From: Thermanaerothrix solaris
Lineage (GTDB): Bacteria; Chloroflexota; Anaerolineae; Anaerolineales; Anaerolineaceae
DNA: 64,000 nucleotides
Reading direction: 5' to 3'
NCBI RefSeq assembly: GCF_032334255.1
Contig: NZ_JAUHMF010000001.1
Coordinates: forward strand, 186,001 to 250,000
A program made the translations under genes and the position numbers. Positions 48,676 to 58,199 of this stretch are shown piece after piece. The notes beneath the pieces were generated by a model, which was not told where the DNA came from, did no database searches, and saw nothing but the letters and a program-made list of their open reading frames with translations. Positions within the stretch are counted from its first letter, which is position 1. Every line of letters starts with the position of its first letter.

Positions 48676-50253
48676 ATGATGAAGCGTTTGCCTCGCCAAG
48701 TTCATTTTAGTATACTTCATAACATGGGCGTACGTCGTTTCCCATGGATAGGCAGTTTACTTGTTTGGGGTTTGACCGGACTGCCTTATATTTTAGCAGC
48801 CCTCATTTCATCCGAAGAATGTATTTTTACAGGCTTTTTGTTTAATCCTATTGATGGTTATTCCTATTTAGCCAAGATGTACCAAGGATTTCAGGGGGAA
48901 TGGTTATTCCGTCTGCCGTATACTGCTGAAGCGACCCCTTCAGGATATCTTTTTGTCTTCTACATTGCATTAGGGCATTTAGCCAGGCTGCTGAATCTTC
49001 CTCTGATTGGGGTGTTTCACGGTGCCCGTTTGTTATCAGCATGTGTTCTCATGCTGGCATTGTGGCAATTCCTAAACGTAGTTTTACAAGACACAACCAG
49101 AATAAGTTGGGTGTATTACTGGATTTTATTAGGAACAGGGTTGGGATGGTTAGCGACCTTGTGGGGAGGTTTCACGCCGGATTTTTGGCTGGCTGAGGCT
49201 TTTCCGTTTCTCTCTATGTTTGCGAATCCCCATTTCCCTTTGGGGCTAGGATTGCTTTTGTTTTATTTTTCGGTCTTTCTCCAATCCTCAGGTAGATGGG
49301 GGTTTATTGTGTCCCTATTATTGGGGGCGAGTTTGGGGGTTATTTTGCCTTTTGGGGTTGTTGTCGGCGGTGTTGTGAGCGCTGGCTATAGTATGTGGTT
49401 GTGGTTGCGCCGTCAACGTATTAGGGTAAGTACCTTACTTGGTTTTTGTTTAGGTGGTGGAATACTTCTCTTATATCAATATATAACGGTATTGCAGGAT
49501 CCATGGCTGCGAGGATGGAATGCTCAAAACCTTACCCCCTCTCCCCCTCTATGGGATTACCTCATTGCCTTTTCTCCGGCTCTTGTGTTAGCAATATTAG
49601 GGGCCGTTAAGTCAAAACTTGAATCCCAAGTAAACCTTCCTTTCCTGTTGGTGTGGTTTGCTGCCGGTTGGCTCATGGCGTACAGCCCATGGGCGCTGCA
49701 GCGACGCCTTTTGGTCGGGTTCTACATTCCAATTGTGATTCTTGCGGGGCGTGGGAGTGTGTGGCTTGAGCAATGGAACAAGAGGGTAGGAAAAATACTG
49801 GGAAGGGCGGTATTTGCACTCTCTTTACCGACGACGGTAATCATTATTGTTTCAGGGCTTATGGCAGTTGCTAATGCCCATCCTTTATTGACGCTGGATA
49901 AGAATGAATATCGTGCTCTAAGGTGGATTGAAACTCACACGCCTCCAGAGGCGCTTGTCTTTGCTGCCCCCGAAACAGGGTTAATCATTCCGGCTTTTAC
50001 CGGAAGACGTGTCGTATATGGCCATCCTTTTGAGACGGTGGATGCCAAAGTAGTGGGGAGTTGGGTGGTTGCTACACTTAAGACCACAGGTTCAGACTCG
50101 GATTTCATTCAGCACCTACAGGAACGTGGAGTGGATTACATTTTTTGGGGAACGCGGGAGCGTGATATGGCCAAACTAAACGCCCTCTCTTCGGTGCCTA
50201 TTGTGGCTCAGTTTGGTGAGATTTATGTGTATGCGGTGCCGACTAAACCATGA
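48676..50253 (+). CDS. Polytopic membrane protein of GT-C glycosyltransferase-like type
   Basis: A roughly 525-residue membrane protein with about 11-12 hydrophobic helices and a soluble C-terminal part (after about 405; EYRALRWIETHTPPEALVFAAPETGLIIPAF) that resembles the extracytoplasmic tail of GT-C or YfhO-like proteins. NPIDGYSYLAKMYQGFQGEW near 55-75 carries Asp/Glu residues in the first periplasmic loop, as in GT-C transferases. Lipid-linked sugar transfer is a guess. Start is uncertain: ATG at 48676, 48679 or 48724. It overlaps the next gene by ATGA, so this is an operon of large membrane proteins. Confidence 0.65.
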   Translation: MMKRLPRQVHFSILHNMGVRRFPWIGSLLVWGLTGLPYILAALISSEECIFTGFLFNPIDGYSYLAKMYQGFQGEWLFRLPYTAEATPSGYLFVFYIALGHLARLLNLPLIGVFHGARLLSACVLMLALWQFLNVVLQDTTRISWVYYWILLGTGLGWLATLWGGFTPDFWLAEAFPFLSMFANPHFPLGLGLLLFYFSVFLQSSGRWGFIVSLLLGASLGVILPFGVVVGGVVSAGYSMWLWLRRQRIRVSTLLGFCLGGGILLLYQYITVLQDPWLRGWNAQNLTPSPPLWDYLIAFSPALVLAILGAVKSKLESQVNLPFLLVWFAAGWLMAYSPWALQRRLLVGFYIPIVILAGRGSVWLEQWNKRVGKILGRAVFALSLPTTVIIIVSGLMAVANAHPLLTLDKNEYRALRWIETHTPPEALVFAAPETGLIIPAFTGRRVVYGHPFETVDAKVVGSWVVATLKTTGSDSDFIQHLQERGVDYIFWGTRERDMAKLNALSSVPIVAQFGEIYVYAVPTKP

Positions 50254-52412
50254 GAGCAAGAATTAGACGCGGACTGCTAATCGGTGGAATATTATTGATC
50301 CCGCTTCTTCCTTGGTTACCTCAACTGGGGAAATGGCCTTTTCCTCCAGAGTCGACCTATACAGATGCGCTAATTGCACATTATCCTGGCGCTTGGGAGA
50401 TTGCGAATTCGTTGCGCAAATGGGGTGAGATCCCTCTATGGTCAAACGCGTTTTTGGGCGGATATCCCTTGGTAGCGGATCCCCTTAGCAGTCTTTGGTA
50501 CCCCCCCGCTTGGTTGAGTCTGTTGTTCCCCTCTCCATGGAGTTTTAACATCACTCTTGTTCTCCACCTTCTCTTTCTAGGACTGGGCATGTATCGCTGG
50601 TTAAGGCTGGAAGGGTATAACCGGTATGCCTCGCTGTTAGGGGGGTGGACCTTGATGTTGCTTCCCAAAGTTTTTGCTCACTGGGGAGCAGGGCATTACA
50701 CTTTAATCTACGCTTTTTCATGGACGCCCTGGGTTTTAGTGGCAGAAAAGTTACGTCAGTTTTATGCGAAACAGGTATGGCCAGCATTCTTTTTCCCGGG
50801 ATTGGTTTTAGGTTTGGGATGGCTGGCCGACTTGCGGTGGGGAGTTGTGTTATCCGGGTTGTGGTTGGGGTATGCAGTCTTAGGGGGGCTAAAATTATTA
50901 CAAAGAAAGAACATCCCCCAGATTGGAACTTTTATTATCCAATTGATATGGGGTTTCATGGTTGCGGCACCTTTGCTTTTGCCTTTGCTAGAATGGTTAC
51001 CTTTAACCACGCGAAATGAATTAAACCCCTCTGAGGCGTTGACGTATTCATTACCCCCTCATTATTTAATTGGGCTGCTATTTCCCGGCTTTGGGCGGGC
51101 GCATGAATGGGTGACGTATTTGGGGATAGTCCCAATTAGCATGTTGGTGTTAGTAATTGCAGTGCCCACCTTAAGACACTCACTCAGAGGTTGGCTCATT
51201 TTGGGGGGATTGGCCATGCTTGCGGCGCTCGGGGCTTATTTTCCAGGGGTGGATCTAATCATGCATCTACCCGTGACAAATTTGCTCCGGGTTCCCGCAC
51301 GCTTCTGGTTCATAGTCGGTTTTGTGGCTTCGCTTTCTACTGCGGCTGGGGTGAATTGGCTCATGGCGTCACCCCGCGTGCTACGTCCTGATATTATCCT
51401 TTGGTTGAGCGGTTTACTGGGATTTATTGTATTTTTGACTCTGGGGTGGCGTCTTCTCTTTGGGGAGATGCCTCTTTTATTGCTCTTTGGAATAGTCCTG
51501 TTAGCCGTGTTGGTACTAACTGTTGCCCTGTGGGAACGTCAGCGGTTAAAGAGGGACATAGGATGGACAATATTGGCTTTATTGTTACTTGTAGATTTGG
51601 AAATCGTCAACAGGACTTGGATCGTTTTTCACCCTGAAGATGAAATTAGGGAGAAGACATCGAATTTGGTCACCTTTTTCCGTCAGGACAATGGGATTTT
51701 CCGTATCTATTCACCCTCTTTTTCATTGCCGCAGTATATTGCCGTACGAAACCAACTGGAATTGGCAGATGGGGTTCATCCCTTACAGTTGAAAACCTAT
51801 GTAAGGTACATGAGCATGGCTACTGGCGTTCCGCAGGAGGGTTACTCGGTTACTTTGCCCCCATTTGTAAGCGGTGACCCTCAGATAGACAATCGTTTTT
51901 ACTTTCCCCGTGCGGATTGGTTGGGATGGTGGAATGTTAAGTATGTGGTTTCGGCTTTTCCCTTACAGGTAACTGGACTGGAATTGATTACCCAAATTGA
52001 TGGTCAACTCATTTATTTGAACCGTCGTGCTTTCCCACGCGCATGGATTCAGTCTGGTCTTTTCTGGCCGCCTCGGATTGAGGGGGAGGCTGAGATCATT
52101 CGACGATCACCCAATGAATGGAAGATCAGGGCACAAGGGCCAGGATGGTTGATTTTAGCCGAGGTGGCATATCCTGGTTGGGAGGCCTCTCTGGATGGCC
52201 AGCCGAGAATGGTGCAATCCCTTCAGGGGCTTTTTCGAGCAATTGAGGTTCCCGTGGGAGACCATGTGATTTCTCTTAGGTATAAACCTCGGCTCCCGAT
52301 TTTAGGAATAGCGCTTGCGGTTTTTGCCTGGGGTGTGGTTCTAATGACTCCCGTCGTGAAGCATATCTTTATGCGTGGGGCAAGAGTAGAACACCTTAGA
52401 ATCAATAAGTGA
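50250..52412 (+). CDS. YfhO-like large membrane protein (first of two)
   Basis: A 720-residue membrane protein with about 12-14 hydrophobic helices in the first 480 residues and a mostly soluble C-terminal part. The latter ends with GPGWLILAEVAYPGWEASLDGQPR and a last helix (LGIALAVFAWGVVLMTPVV). The motifs GEIPLWSNAFLGGYPLVADP and LWYPPAWLSLLFP near the N end are the YfhO-type pattern. In Bacillus YfhO is needed for glycosylation of lipoteichoic acid; family members otherwise lack known functions. It overlaps the preceding gene by ATGA and is 43 bases before the next copy, which is similar in layout but divergent in sequence. Confidence 0.78.
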   Translation: MRARIRRGLLIGGILLIPLLPWLPQLGKWPFPPESTYTDALIAHYPGAWEIANSLRKWGEIPLWSNAFLGGYPLVADPLSSLWYPPAWLSLLFPSPWSFNITLVLHLLFLGLGMYRWLRLEGYNRYASLLGGWTLMLLPKVFAHWGAGHYTLIYAFSWTPWVLVAEKLRQFYAKQVWPAFFFPGLVLGLGWLADLRWGVVLSGLWLGYAVLGGLKLLQRKNIPQIGTFIIQLIWGFMVAAPLLLPLLEWLPLTTRNELNPSEALTYSLPPHYLIGLLFPGFGRAHEWVTYLGIVPISMLVLVIAVPTLRHSLRGWLILGGLAMLAALGAYFPGVDLIMHLPVTNLLRVPARFWFIVGFVASLSTAAGVNWLMASPRVLRPDIILWLSGLLGFIVFLTLGWRLLFGEMPLLLLFGIVLLAVLVLTVALWERQRLKRDIGWTILALLLLVDLEIVNRTWIVFHPEDEIREKTSNLVTFFRQDNGIFRIYSPSFSLPQYIAVRNQLELADGVHPLQLKTYVRYMSMATGVPQEGYSVTLPPFVSGDPQIDNRFYFPRADWLGWWNVKYVVSAFPLQVTGLELITQIDGQLIYLNRRAFPRAWIQSGLFWPPRIEGEAEIIRRSPNEWKIRAQGPGWLILAEVAYPGWEASLDGQPRMVQSLQGLFRAIEVPVGDHVISLRYKPRLPILGIALAVFAWGVVLMTPVVKHIFMRGARVEHLRINK

Positions 52413-52455
52413 TAAAGGCTCATCATTAAAAAATTCGTATAGTCAATGTAACACG

Positions 52456-54774
52456 ATGAGAATTCCCAAACCCTCTTATTTGATCATTTTCTTGTTACTC
52501 CCGTTACCTCTAGTTGGAGGGGCGTTGCTCCAGGGAAAAGTGCTGTATTGGGGACTGCCAGTCCTGCAGTTTATCCCCTGGCGCGCTCTGGCATATGAAC
52601 AGGTCTTTAGAGGCGAACTTTTTCCGCTTTGGAACCCATTGAATGGCATGGGGGCACCGCTTCTGGCTAATTATCAATTAGCCTGGTTTTATCCGCCTTC
52701 CTGGGTTTTAGGGCTTTTTTATTGGTTGGGGGGCGCTCCGTTATTGGCCTGGGGATTTACACTTCTCACTGCATTACATCTAACATGGGCAGGATGGGGG
52801 ATGGGACGGTTAATGAAACGACTGGGATGTGGTGTATTAGGTCAAGTCGTGGCTGGGGTTGCCTTTAGTTATAGCCAGTATTTCATCGCGCGGATTAATT
52901 TCTTTAGCATGATTTGGACCGGGGCATGGCTGCCATGGGTGGTGAATAATGTTGATGAGATGTTCATGACCTCTTCCGAGGAAAAACCAATCAGGGCAAA
53001 AGTTCTATCGCTGGCTTTGGTATTAGCCATACAGTTGCTGGCTGGTCATGCTCAATTGACCTGGTACACTTGGCTATTGGCTATGGCGTGGGGGTTGATT
53101 CGATGGCTGTGGATGAGAGATAAGAAAATTGGTCCGTTTGCCGGGGGATTTGTAGCACTTTTATGGGCGGTAGGATTATCGCTGGTTCAGTTATTACCGA
53201 CTGCCGAATATTTATTAAACTCTCAACGGGCAACTCAGGTGGATTATGAACAGGCTATGACCTATTCCTTATGGCCATGGCGATTAACTGGCTTTTTAAC
53301 TCCAAATCTATTTGGAAACCCGGGTTTAGATGGTTACTGGGGTTACGCTAATTATTGGGAGGACGCGGTATATATTGGCATCCTTCCTTTGATTATGGCT
53401 TTGGCCACTTTAAAAAAGGCCTTTCGAGTTTGGAGGAAAGGAGAAGTTTCGACGTCTGAAAGGCTGATTGTTTTTCTATGGGGAATTGTTGCTGTGGGCA
53501 TTCTTTTAGCCCTAGGTAAAAACACCCCCCTTTACAGCTGGTTATATCGGTATGTACCCACATTTGATATGTTCCAAGCGCCTTCACGCTGGTTGATATG
53601 GACGGTTTTTGGCCTTGCTGTTTTGAGCGGCTTAGGGATCGAGACTTGGCGGAAGCCTGAAGGGCGGGTGGTGTATGGACTGCGATTAAGCGTTGCTGGT
53701 TCGCTGGCAGTTATGCTCTCGGCGTGGTGGGCGTCTCATCTACTCTCGGATCTAAAATCATCCTTTGCGAATGCTACGTTTCAGTTCGGTTGGATTACCT
53801 TAGGGGCTGTGGTGGTATTGCTTCTCACTCCAGCAGAGTCATCATCCACGAGGCTTCGATTGAGTTGGGGATGGTTATTTTTGATATGGGTGGTGGTAGA
53901 TATTCTCGTGTCCTCTAGAGGATTGATCCCTGTTGCAAGCATGGAAATTTATCGCCCGGTGGATCTTCCTCATGAATTACAACCAGTGATTCAACAAGGG
54001 CGTCTTTATTTGCCACCTCCAGATGAATATGAACTCAAATTCAAACGCTTTTTTCGATTTGACCGTTATCAAAAGAGTGGAGAGTACGTTGGGGCGTTAC
54101 GGGCTTCGTTGTTGCCCAATCTTAATTTGCTAGCGTCAGTGCCGTCCCTAAATAACTTTGATCCTCTTCAGCCCGGTTGTTATAACAGGCTAATCACTTT
54201 TGTTGAATCCCAACCCGAATCCCTAAAAGCGGCTTGGCTAGAAAATCTCAATGTGGCGGTGGTTGAATATCATGATTTCCCATCTTCTCTGGGAATAACA
54301 TATCATCTTCTTAATCCGAAAGAGCGTTGGCAATGGTTTACGTGCCTTGAAGTTGAACCCTCATTGTCTTTGGCGTTGATGAGATTAGGAGATGTGATAA
54401 ACTCTGAATCGCGGTGCTTGATTCTTATAGGGACTCAGGGTGAAACAGAGAGAGTAGAAATGCCTTTGTCAACCGCCAGTATTTTGTCGGTGAGTGAGAA
54501 TTTCAACAGGGTTGTTTTAGAGGTGGAAACCACCGGTTCGGGCTGGTTGCGGATGACTGATTTATGGTATCCTGGTTGGAAGGTTATAGTGGATGGGCAT
54601 TTGCAACCGTTGCTGCAGGTAGATGGATGTTTACGAGCCGTGTTTCTTACGGCAGGAAAACACATGGTTCAGTTTGTTTATAAGCCGGTCTCTATTTCTA
54701 TTGGTGCGATAGTCAGCTTTTTGGCATGGTTAGCCTGGCTAGGAATTGCTTGGGTAGAATGGATTAAGCGGTGA
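52456..54774 (+). CDS. YfhO-like large membrane protein (second)
   Basis: A 772-residue paralogue of the preceding protein with the same plan: first loop FRGELFPLWNPLNGMGAPLLANYQLAWFYPPSWVLGLF, about 13 helices, then a soluble C-terminal part with TGSGWLRMTDLWYPGWKVIVDG near the end and a last helix. The repeated G-W-L-x-x-(A/T)-(E/D)-x-x-Y-P-G-W box is shared by both proteins. Likely a polyprenyl-linked sugar transferase or flippase acting outside the membrane; unproven. It starts 43 bases after its paralogue and 21 bases before the MoxR gene, so co-transcription with MoxR-DUF58 is likely. Confidence 0.78.
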   Translation: MRIPKPSYLIIFLLLPLPLVGGALLQGKVLYWGLPVLQFIPWRALAYEQVFRGELFPLWNPLNGMGAPLLANYQLAWFYPPSWVLGLFYWLGGAPLLAWGFTLLTALHLTWAGWGMGRLMKRLGCGVLGQVVAGVAFSYSQYFIARINFFSMIWTGAWLPWVVNNVDEMFMTSSEEKPIRAKVLSLALVLAIQLLAGHAQLTWYTWLLAMAWGLIRWLWMRDKKIGPFAGGFVALLWAVGLSLVQLLPTAEYLLNSQRATQVDYEQAMTYSLWPWRLTGFLTPNLFGNPGLDGYWGYANYWEDAVYIGILPLIMALATLKKAFRVWRKGEVSTSERLIVFLWGIVAVGILLALGKNTPLYSWLYRYVPTFDMFQAPSRWLIWTVFGLAVLSGLGIETWRKPEGRVVYGLRLSVAGSLAVMLSAWWASHLLSDLKSSFANATFQFGWITLGAVVVLLLTPAESSSTRLRLSWGWLFLIWVVVDILVSSRGLIPVASMEIYRPVDLPHELQPVIQQGRLYLPPPDEYELKFKRFFRFDRYQKSGEYVGALRASLLPNLNLLASVPSLNNFDPLQPGCYNRLITFVESQPESLKAAWLENLNVAVVEYHDFPSSLGITYHLLNPKERWQWFTCLEVEPSLSLALMRLGDVINSESRCLILIGTQGETERVEMPLSTASILSVSENFNRVVLEVETTGSGWLRMTDLWYPGWKVIVDGHLQPLLQVDGCLRAVFLTAGKHMVQFVYKPVSISIGAIVSFLAWLAWLGIAWVEWIKR

Positions 54775-54795
54775 GAGAGAAGGGAGACCTAAATT

Positions 54796-55773
54796 ATGGA
54801 CATGGTTGCAGTAAAAGTCCAGCAATTCGCTGATAAATTATTGGCAAACCTTGAAAAGGTTATTGTTGGAAAACGTCAAACGCTGGAACTAGTCGTCATC
54901 GGACTGCTTTGTCAAGGACACCTGCTGATTGATGATGTTCCGGGGGTAGGAAAGACGATTCTGGCACGCAGTCTGGCCAAATCGCTTGGATGTGCATTCA
55001 GCCGCATTCAATTCACCCCAGATATGCTGCCCAGTGATGTTACTGGAGTATCAATTTTCAATCAGGCAACACGAGAGTTTGAGTTTCGCCCTGGACCAAT
55101 TGTGGCGCAGGTAGTATTGGCCGACGAAATCAATCGGGCGACGCCAAAGACACAATCGGCTTTGCTAGAAGCAATGGAAGAGCGCCAAATCACCGTAGAT
55201 GGTATTACTCACCCCCTCCCTCAACCATTTATTGTGTTGGGGACGCAAAACCCGATTGAATATGAGGGCACTTTTCCGCTACCCGAGGCGCAGTTGGATC
55301 GTTTCTTGATGAGGATACGTATAGGATATCCGGAACTTGCCGATGAAATCCGCATATTAGAATTGCAACAACTGCGACACCCGTTGTTGGACTTACAACC
55401 AGTTGCCACCGCAGAAGAGGTGCTGGAAGCTCAAGAAGCCATTAAGACCGTCTATGTTTCTCCAGCAGTGGAACGGTACATCGTAGAATTGGTGCGTGCA
55501 ACGCGTGATCATAGCGATGTTTATCTCGGTGCCAGTCCACGTGGGAGTTTGGGGTTATATCGCGCCGGACAGGCACGTGCGGCGATCAAAGGACGCGATT
55601 ATGTTCTTCCAGATGACATCAAGGTGCTAGCCGAGCATGTCCTGGCCCATAGAATTATTATCCAGCCAGCGGCGCGATTGAAAGATCTAACGGCAGAGCA
55701 AATCTTGCGCGAAATCTTGATGACCCTTCCGGTGCCGGGGGGAAGTGTGGTACAGAAACTACAAAGCGAATGA
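54796..55773 (+). CDS. MoxR-family AAA+ ATPase
   Basis: A 325-residue MoxR ATPase. Walker A DVPGVGKT near 50-58, Walker B VVLADEINRATPK near 105-117, sensor 1 LGTQNPIEYEGTFPLPEAQLDRF and arginine-finger region near 155-178, then an AAA lid (ASPRGSLGLYRAGQARA, sensor 2). MoxR proteins are chaperones that help load metals or assemble complexes, usually with a DUF58 and often a VWA protein. Here the DUF58 gene overlaps by ATGA, the expected pair, but no VWA gene follows. Cytosolic, with no membrane segment. Confidence 0.95.
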   Translation: MDMVAVKVQQFADKLLANLEKVIVGKRQTLELVVIGLLCQGHLLIDDVPGVGKTILARSLAKSLGCAFSRIQFTPDMLPSDVTGVSIFNQATREFEFRPGPIVAQVVLADEINRATPKTQSALLEAMEERQITVDGITHPLPQPFIVLGTQNPIEYEGTFPLPEAQLDRFLMRIRIGYPELADEIRILELQQLRHPLLDLQPVATAEEVLEAQEAIKTVYVSPAVERYIVELVRATRDHSDVYLGASPRGSLGLYRAGQARAAIKGRDYVLPDDIKVLAEHVLAHRIIIQPAARLKDLTAEQILREILMTLPVPGGSVVQKLQSE

Positions 55774-57077
55774 TTATCCGCCGAACTTCGTTATTTTTTA
55801 TTGGAGCATTAGCCTTCGTTGTCGTTGCCCTTTTCCTAGGGGGAGGGGCGACTACACGTGTTTACCTTCGTTTGGCCTATGGCATCGCATTGCTCATAGT
55901 GTTCTCATGGCTATGGACGTCGCAAATTCTACGCCATGTACAGGTTGAACGGCAAGCTCGCGGGTTTCGTTATCAAGTTGGTCAGATATTCGAAGAGCGC
56001 TTTGAGATTCGGAATACAGGATATCTCAACATAATTTGGTTAGAGGTTCGAGATCTTTCCCCTTTACCTGAGAAACACTTCTCACGCGTTCTTTCAGAAA
56101 TTGGCCGAGGCGAAGAGCGGTTCTTCGTGACTCGCACGATATTGCATCGACGAGGGGCTTTCCCTTTGGGGCCAACGATTTTGGTCTCTGGGGATCCGTT
56201 TGGCCTGTTTGCAGTGCGACGAGAAGTGCCAGCCTCGAAAACCTTGTTGGTTCTCCCTTACATGGTAGATATACATTCTTTCCCGGCGCCGCTTGGCCGG
56301 CTGCCCGGCGGAAGAGCCCTTCATCGGCGTAGCACAGAGGTGACCCCCTATGCAGCAGGGGTACGGGAGTATTTTCCGGGCGATCCCCTTAACCGTATCC
56401 ACTGGCGAAGCACGGCCCGGCATGACCGGTTCATGGTTAAGGAATTTGAGCAGGATCCTTATGCGGATGTTTGGCTGTTTTTAGATGCGCACATGAGCGC
56501 TCATGTCTCACAAGAAGATACGGTGGCTGCTCACGGACAGCCTGTTTGGATCTGGATGCAGAAATCAGCTCCGATCTTACCGCCGAGCACCTTTGAGTAT
56601 GCTATTTCGGCGGCGGCGTCTATCGGCCGATATTATTTACGCCACGGCCGCGCGTTGGGCTTTGCTTGTGTTGGTCCCAATTTAAGCATTTTGCCGGCAG
56701 AACGCGGCGAACGGCAACTGGATAAATTTTTAGAAATCTTGGCCTTTGTCCAACCCAATGGTCATCTTCCCCTCTTAGGGTTAGTTCAAAGTCAGGCTGG
56801 TTATTTGGTACGTGGAACAACGGTTATTCTGGTGACCGCAGTCAGCGGTCAGGAGGTGGTTTTAGCAGTTGAGGAACTACTTCGACGCGACCTTAATCCC
56901 ATTTTGGTTTTAGTAGATCGAAGTTCATTTGGCGGAAGAGGTGATGTGGCCGTTACACGGGAGCAAATCCAAGCATTAGGGGTACCTGTGTTTACCCTTC
57001 GCCGCGATGAAGATCTTCGCACTGCACTGGAAACTCAAACGTTACCAGGTAATTTGGGGAACAGGATGGTATCCTAA
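55770..57077 (+). CDS. DUF58 (VWA-like) membrane-anchored protein
   Basis: A 435-residue protein with two N-terminal membrane helices (SLFFIGALAFVVVALFLGG and LAYGIALLIVFSWLW, about 6-50), then a soluble part. This carries the DUF58 signature PYAAGVREYFPGDPLNRIHWRSTAR (about 190-214), followed by WLFLDAHMSAHV, where the VWA-like metal-ion motif D-x-S-x-S is altered to D-A-H-M-S. It partners MoxR by gene overlap (ATGA) in many bacteria. The transglutaminase-like gene that often follows is missing; instead the convergent CDGSH gene overlaps its 3' end by 4 bases. Function: probable chaperone target or anchor for the MoxR machine. Confidence 0.92.
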   Translation: MIIRRTSLFFIGALAFVVVALFLGGGATTRVYLRLAYGIALLIVFSWLWTSQILRHVQVERQARGFRYQVGQIFEERFEIRNTGYLNIIWLEVRDLSPLPEKHFSRVLSEIGRGEERFFVTRTILHRRGAFPLGPTILVSGDPFGLFAVRREVPASKTLLVLPYMVDIHSFPAPLGRLPGGRALHRRSTEVTPYAAGVREYFPGDPLNRIHWRSTARHDRFMVKEFEQDPYADVWLFLDAHMSAHVSQEDTVAAHGQPVWIWMQKSAPILPPSTFEYAISAAASIGRYYLRHGRALGFACVGPNLSILPAERGERQLDKFLEILAFVQPNGHLPLLGLVQSQAGYLVRGTTVILVTAVSGQEVVLAVEELLRRDLNPILVLVDRSSFGGRGDVAVTREQIQALGVPVFTLRRDEDLRTALETQTLPGNLGNRMVS

Positions 57078-57280
57078 TTGTTCCCTTCATCAGCCTGAGG
57101 CTCTTTGGGCGCATGTACAACAACCGGGCCCACTTCGCTGTCTAAGGTTTTATGGGTTCCATCGCAAAAGGGGAATTGTTTGGATTTAAAGCAGCGGCAA
57201 AGCGCTACCACTTCCCCATATTCCAGATGAACCGTGGTGCGCAGGTGACCGGCGCGATTTTCAGTTGTGTGTTCGGCCAT
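57074..57280 (-). CDS. CDGSH iron-sulfur domain protein
   Basis: A 68-residue protein with one CDGSH [2Fe-2S] motif: CRCFKSKQFPFCDGTH, matching C-x-C-x2-S-x3-P-x-C-D-G-T-H, three Cys and one His as ligands. It is the single-domain prokaryotic form. ATG at 57280 has GGAGGTTGAC upstream and is preferred over the in-frame start at 57289. Last gene of the stress-related minus-strand run, 26 bases behind mogA. Redox or cluster-transfer roles are known for the family; the actual one here is unknown. Confidence 0.93.
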   Translation of the reverse strand: MAEHTTENRAGHLRTTVHLEYGEVVALCRCFKSKQFPFCDGTHKTLDSEVGPVVVHAPKEPQADEGNN

Positions 57281-57306
57281 AATTGTCAACCTCCATCATC
57301 CAATGT

Positions 57307-57816
57307 TTATGTTTGAAGGTGATGTCCCTTTTCGGCTTCGGGACTTTCGCGCAAAAGAGCAACAGCGTGGGGAAGAGCCGGGAGGATGATTTGGAGATTT
57401 TCAATAGCCCCTTTGGGGCTCCCGGGAAGGTTAATGATTAGGGTACGTTTTCGAAGCCCGGCAGTGGCGCGTGAAAGCATGGCGTGTGGAGTGATTTTAA
57501 GGCTAGCAGCACGCATGGCTTCTGGTATTCCTGGAAGTGGGCGCTCGATAATACTTTGGGTGGCTTCGGGGGTGATATCTCGAGGACTTACCCCAGTGCC
57601 ACCCGTTGTCAAAATAAGATCTGTGATATCCTCCTCACACCATTGGAGGAGTTGTTGGCGAATCATCTCTTCCTCATCGGGAACGATTGCCGTTGCCACA
57701 ACTTTCCACCCCTGTTCAGTGAGAAATTTCTCAAGCAGAGGACCTGAACTGTCGGGTCGTTCGCCACGGAAGGACCGGTCCGATACGGTTAGAATTGCCA
57801 CACGTAAAGACGTCAT
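57307..57816 (-). CDS. mog: Molybdopterin adenylyltransferase-like protein (MogA/MoaB family)
   Basis: A 169-residue cofactor enzyme of the MogA/MoaB/Cnx1G fold, activating molybdopterin by adenylation. Diagnostic are ILTVSDRSFRGERPDSSG near 8-25, LILTTGGTGVSPRDITPEAT near 65-84, and INLPGSPKGAIENLQIILPALPHAV near 125-149. The S-D-R-S-x-x-G-x-x-x-D-x-S-G loop favours MogA-type. No other moa or moe genes are in the window. It lies 3 bases after the response-regulator gene, hence is translationally linked, which is an unusual location. Confidence 0.9.
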   Translation of the reverse strand: MTSLRVAILTVSDRSFRGERPDSSGPLLEKFLTEQGWKVVATAIVPDEEEMIRQQLLQWCEEDITDLILTTGGTGVSPRDITPEATQSIIERPLPGIPEAMRAASLKITPHAMLSRATAGLRKRTLIINLPGSPKGAIENLQIILPALPHAVALLRESPEAEKGHHLQT

Positions 57817-57819
57817 GGG

Positions 57820-58191
57820 TTACGAGCCTTGTGGAATAGCCAGACTTTTGATAAGGTTGAGCAATTTTTCAGGAGCAAAGGGTTTTAGCAGAAAGGCATC
57901 TGCACCTGCCCTGTACGACTCCACGCCTAGGTCTTCACCTGAGGTCAATATCACTTTGGGTTGGAACTCGAGAGAAGATTTACGCAAGGAAGCAAGGATT
58001 TCAAAACCGCTGAATTCACGCAGATGCGCATCGAGAATGACGATTGCAGGATGTTGCTCATGTATGAGCCCCACAATCTTTTGTGGGTCGGGTAATGAAG
58101 GGGTGATAACCTGATACCCTTCTAGTTCCAACAGTGTTCTCAACAACTGTTGAGTATGCGCATGGTCTTCGATGAGGAAAATTTTGATCAT
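57820..58191 (-). CDS. Single-domain response regulator (CheY-like)
   Basis: A 123-residue receiver domain alone, without an output domain. The acidic pocket Glu8-Asp9, phosphoryl-accepting Asp54 (VILDAHL), Thr83-Ser84 (ILTSGED) and Lys103 (LLKPF) are all in place, so it should be phosphorylated. No histidine kinase is nearby. It lies between lon (8-base gap) and mogA (3 bases) in the stress run, so it may report a stress signal to a kinase or protein partner; target unknown. Confidence 0.93.
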   Translation of the reverse strand: MIKIFLIEDHAHTQQLLRTLLELEGYQVITPSLPDPQKIVGLIHEQHPAIVILDAHLREFSGFEILASLRKSSLEFQPKVILTSGEDLGVESYRAGADAFLLKPFAPEKLLNLIKSLAIPQGS

Positions 58192-58199
58192 ACACCCTC

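Noticed and set aside
57386..58114. Long plus-strand frame of 242 codons opposite mogA and the receiver gene
   Set aside because: Its protein is Ser/Arg-rich antisense of two clear genes; no family resemblance.
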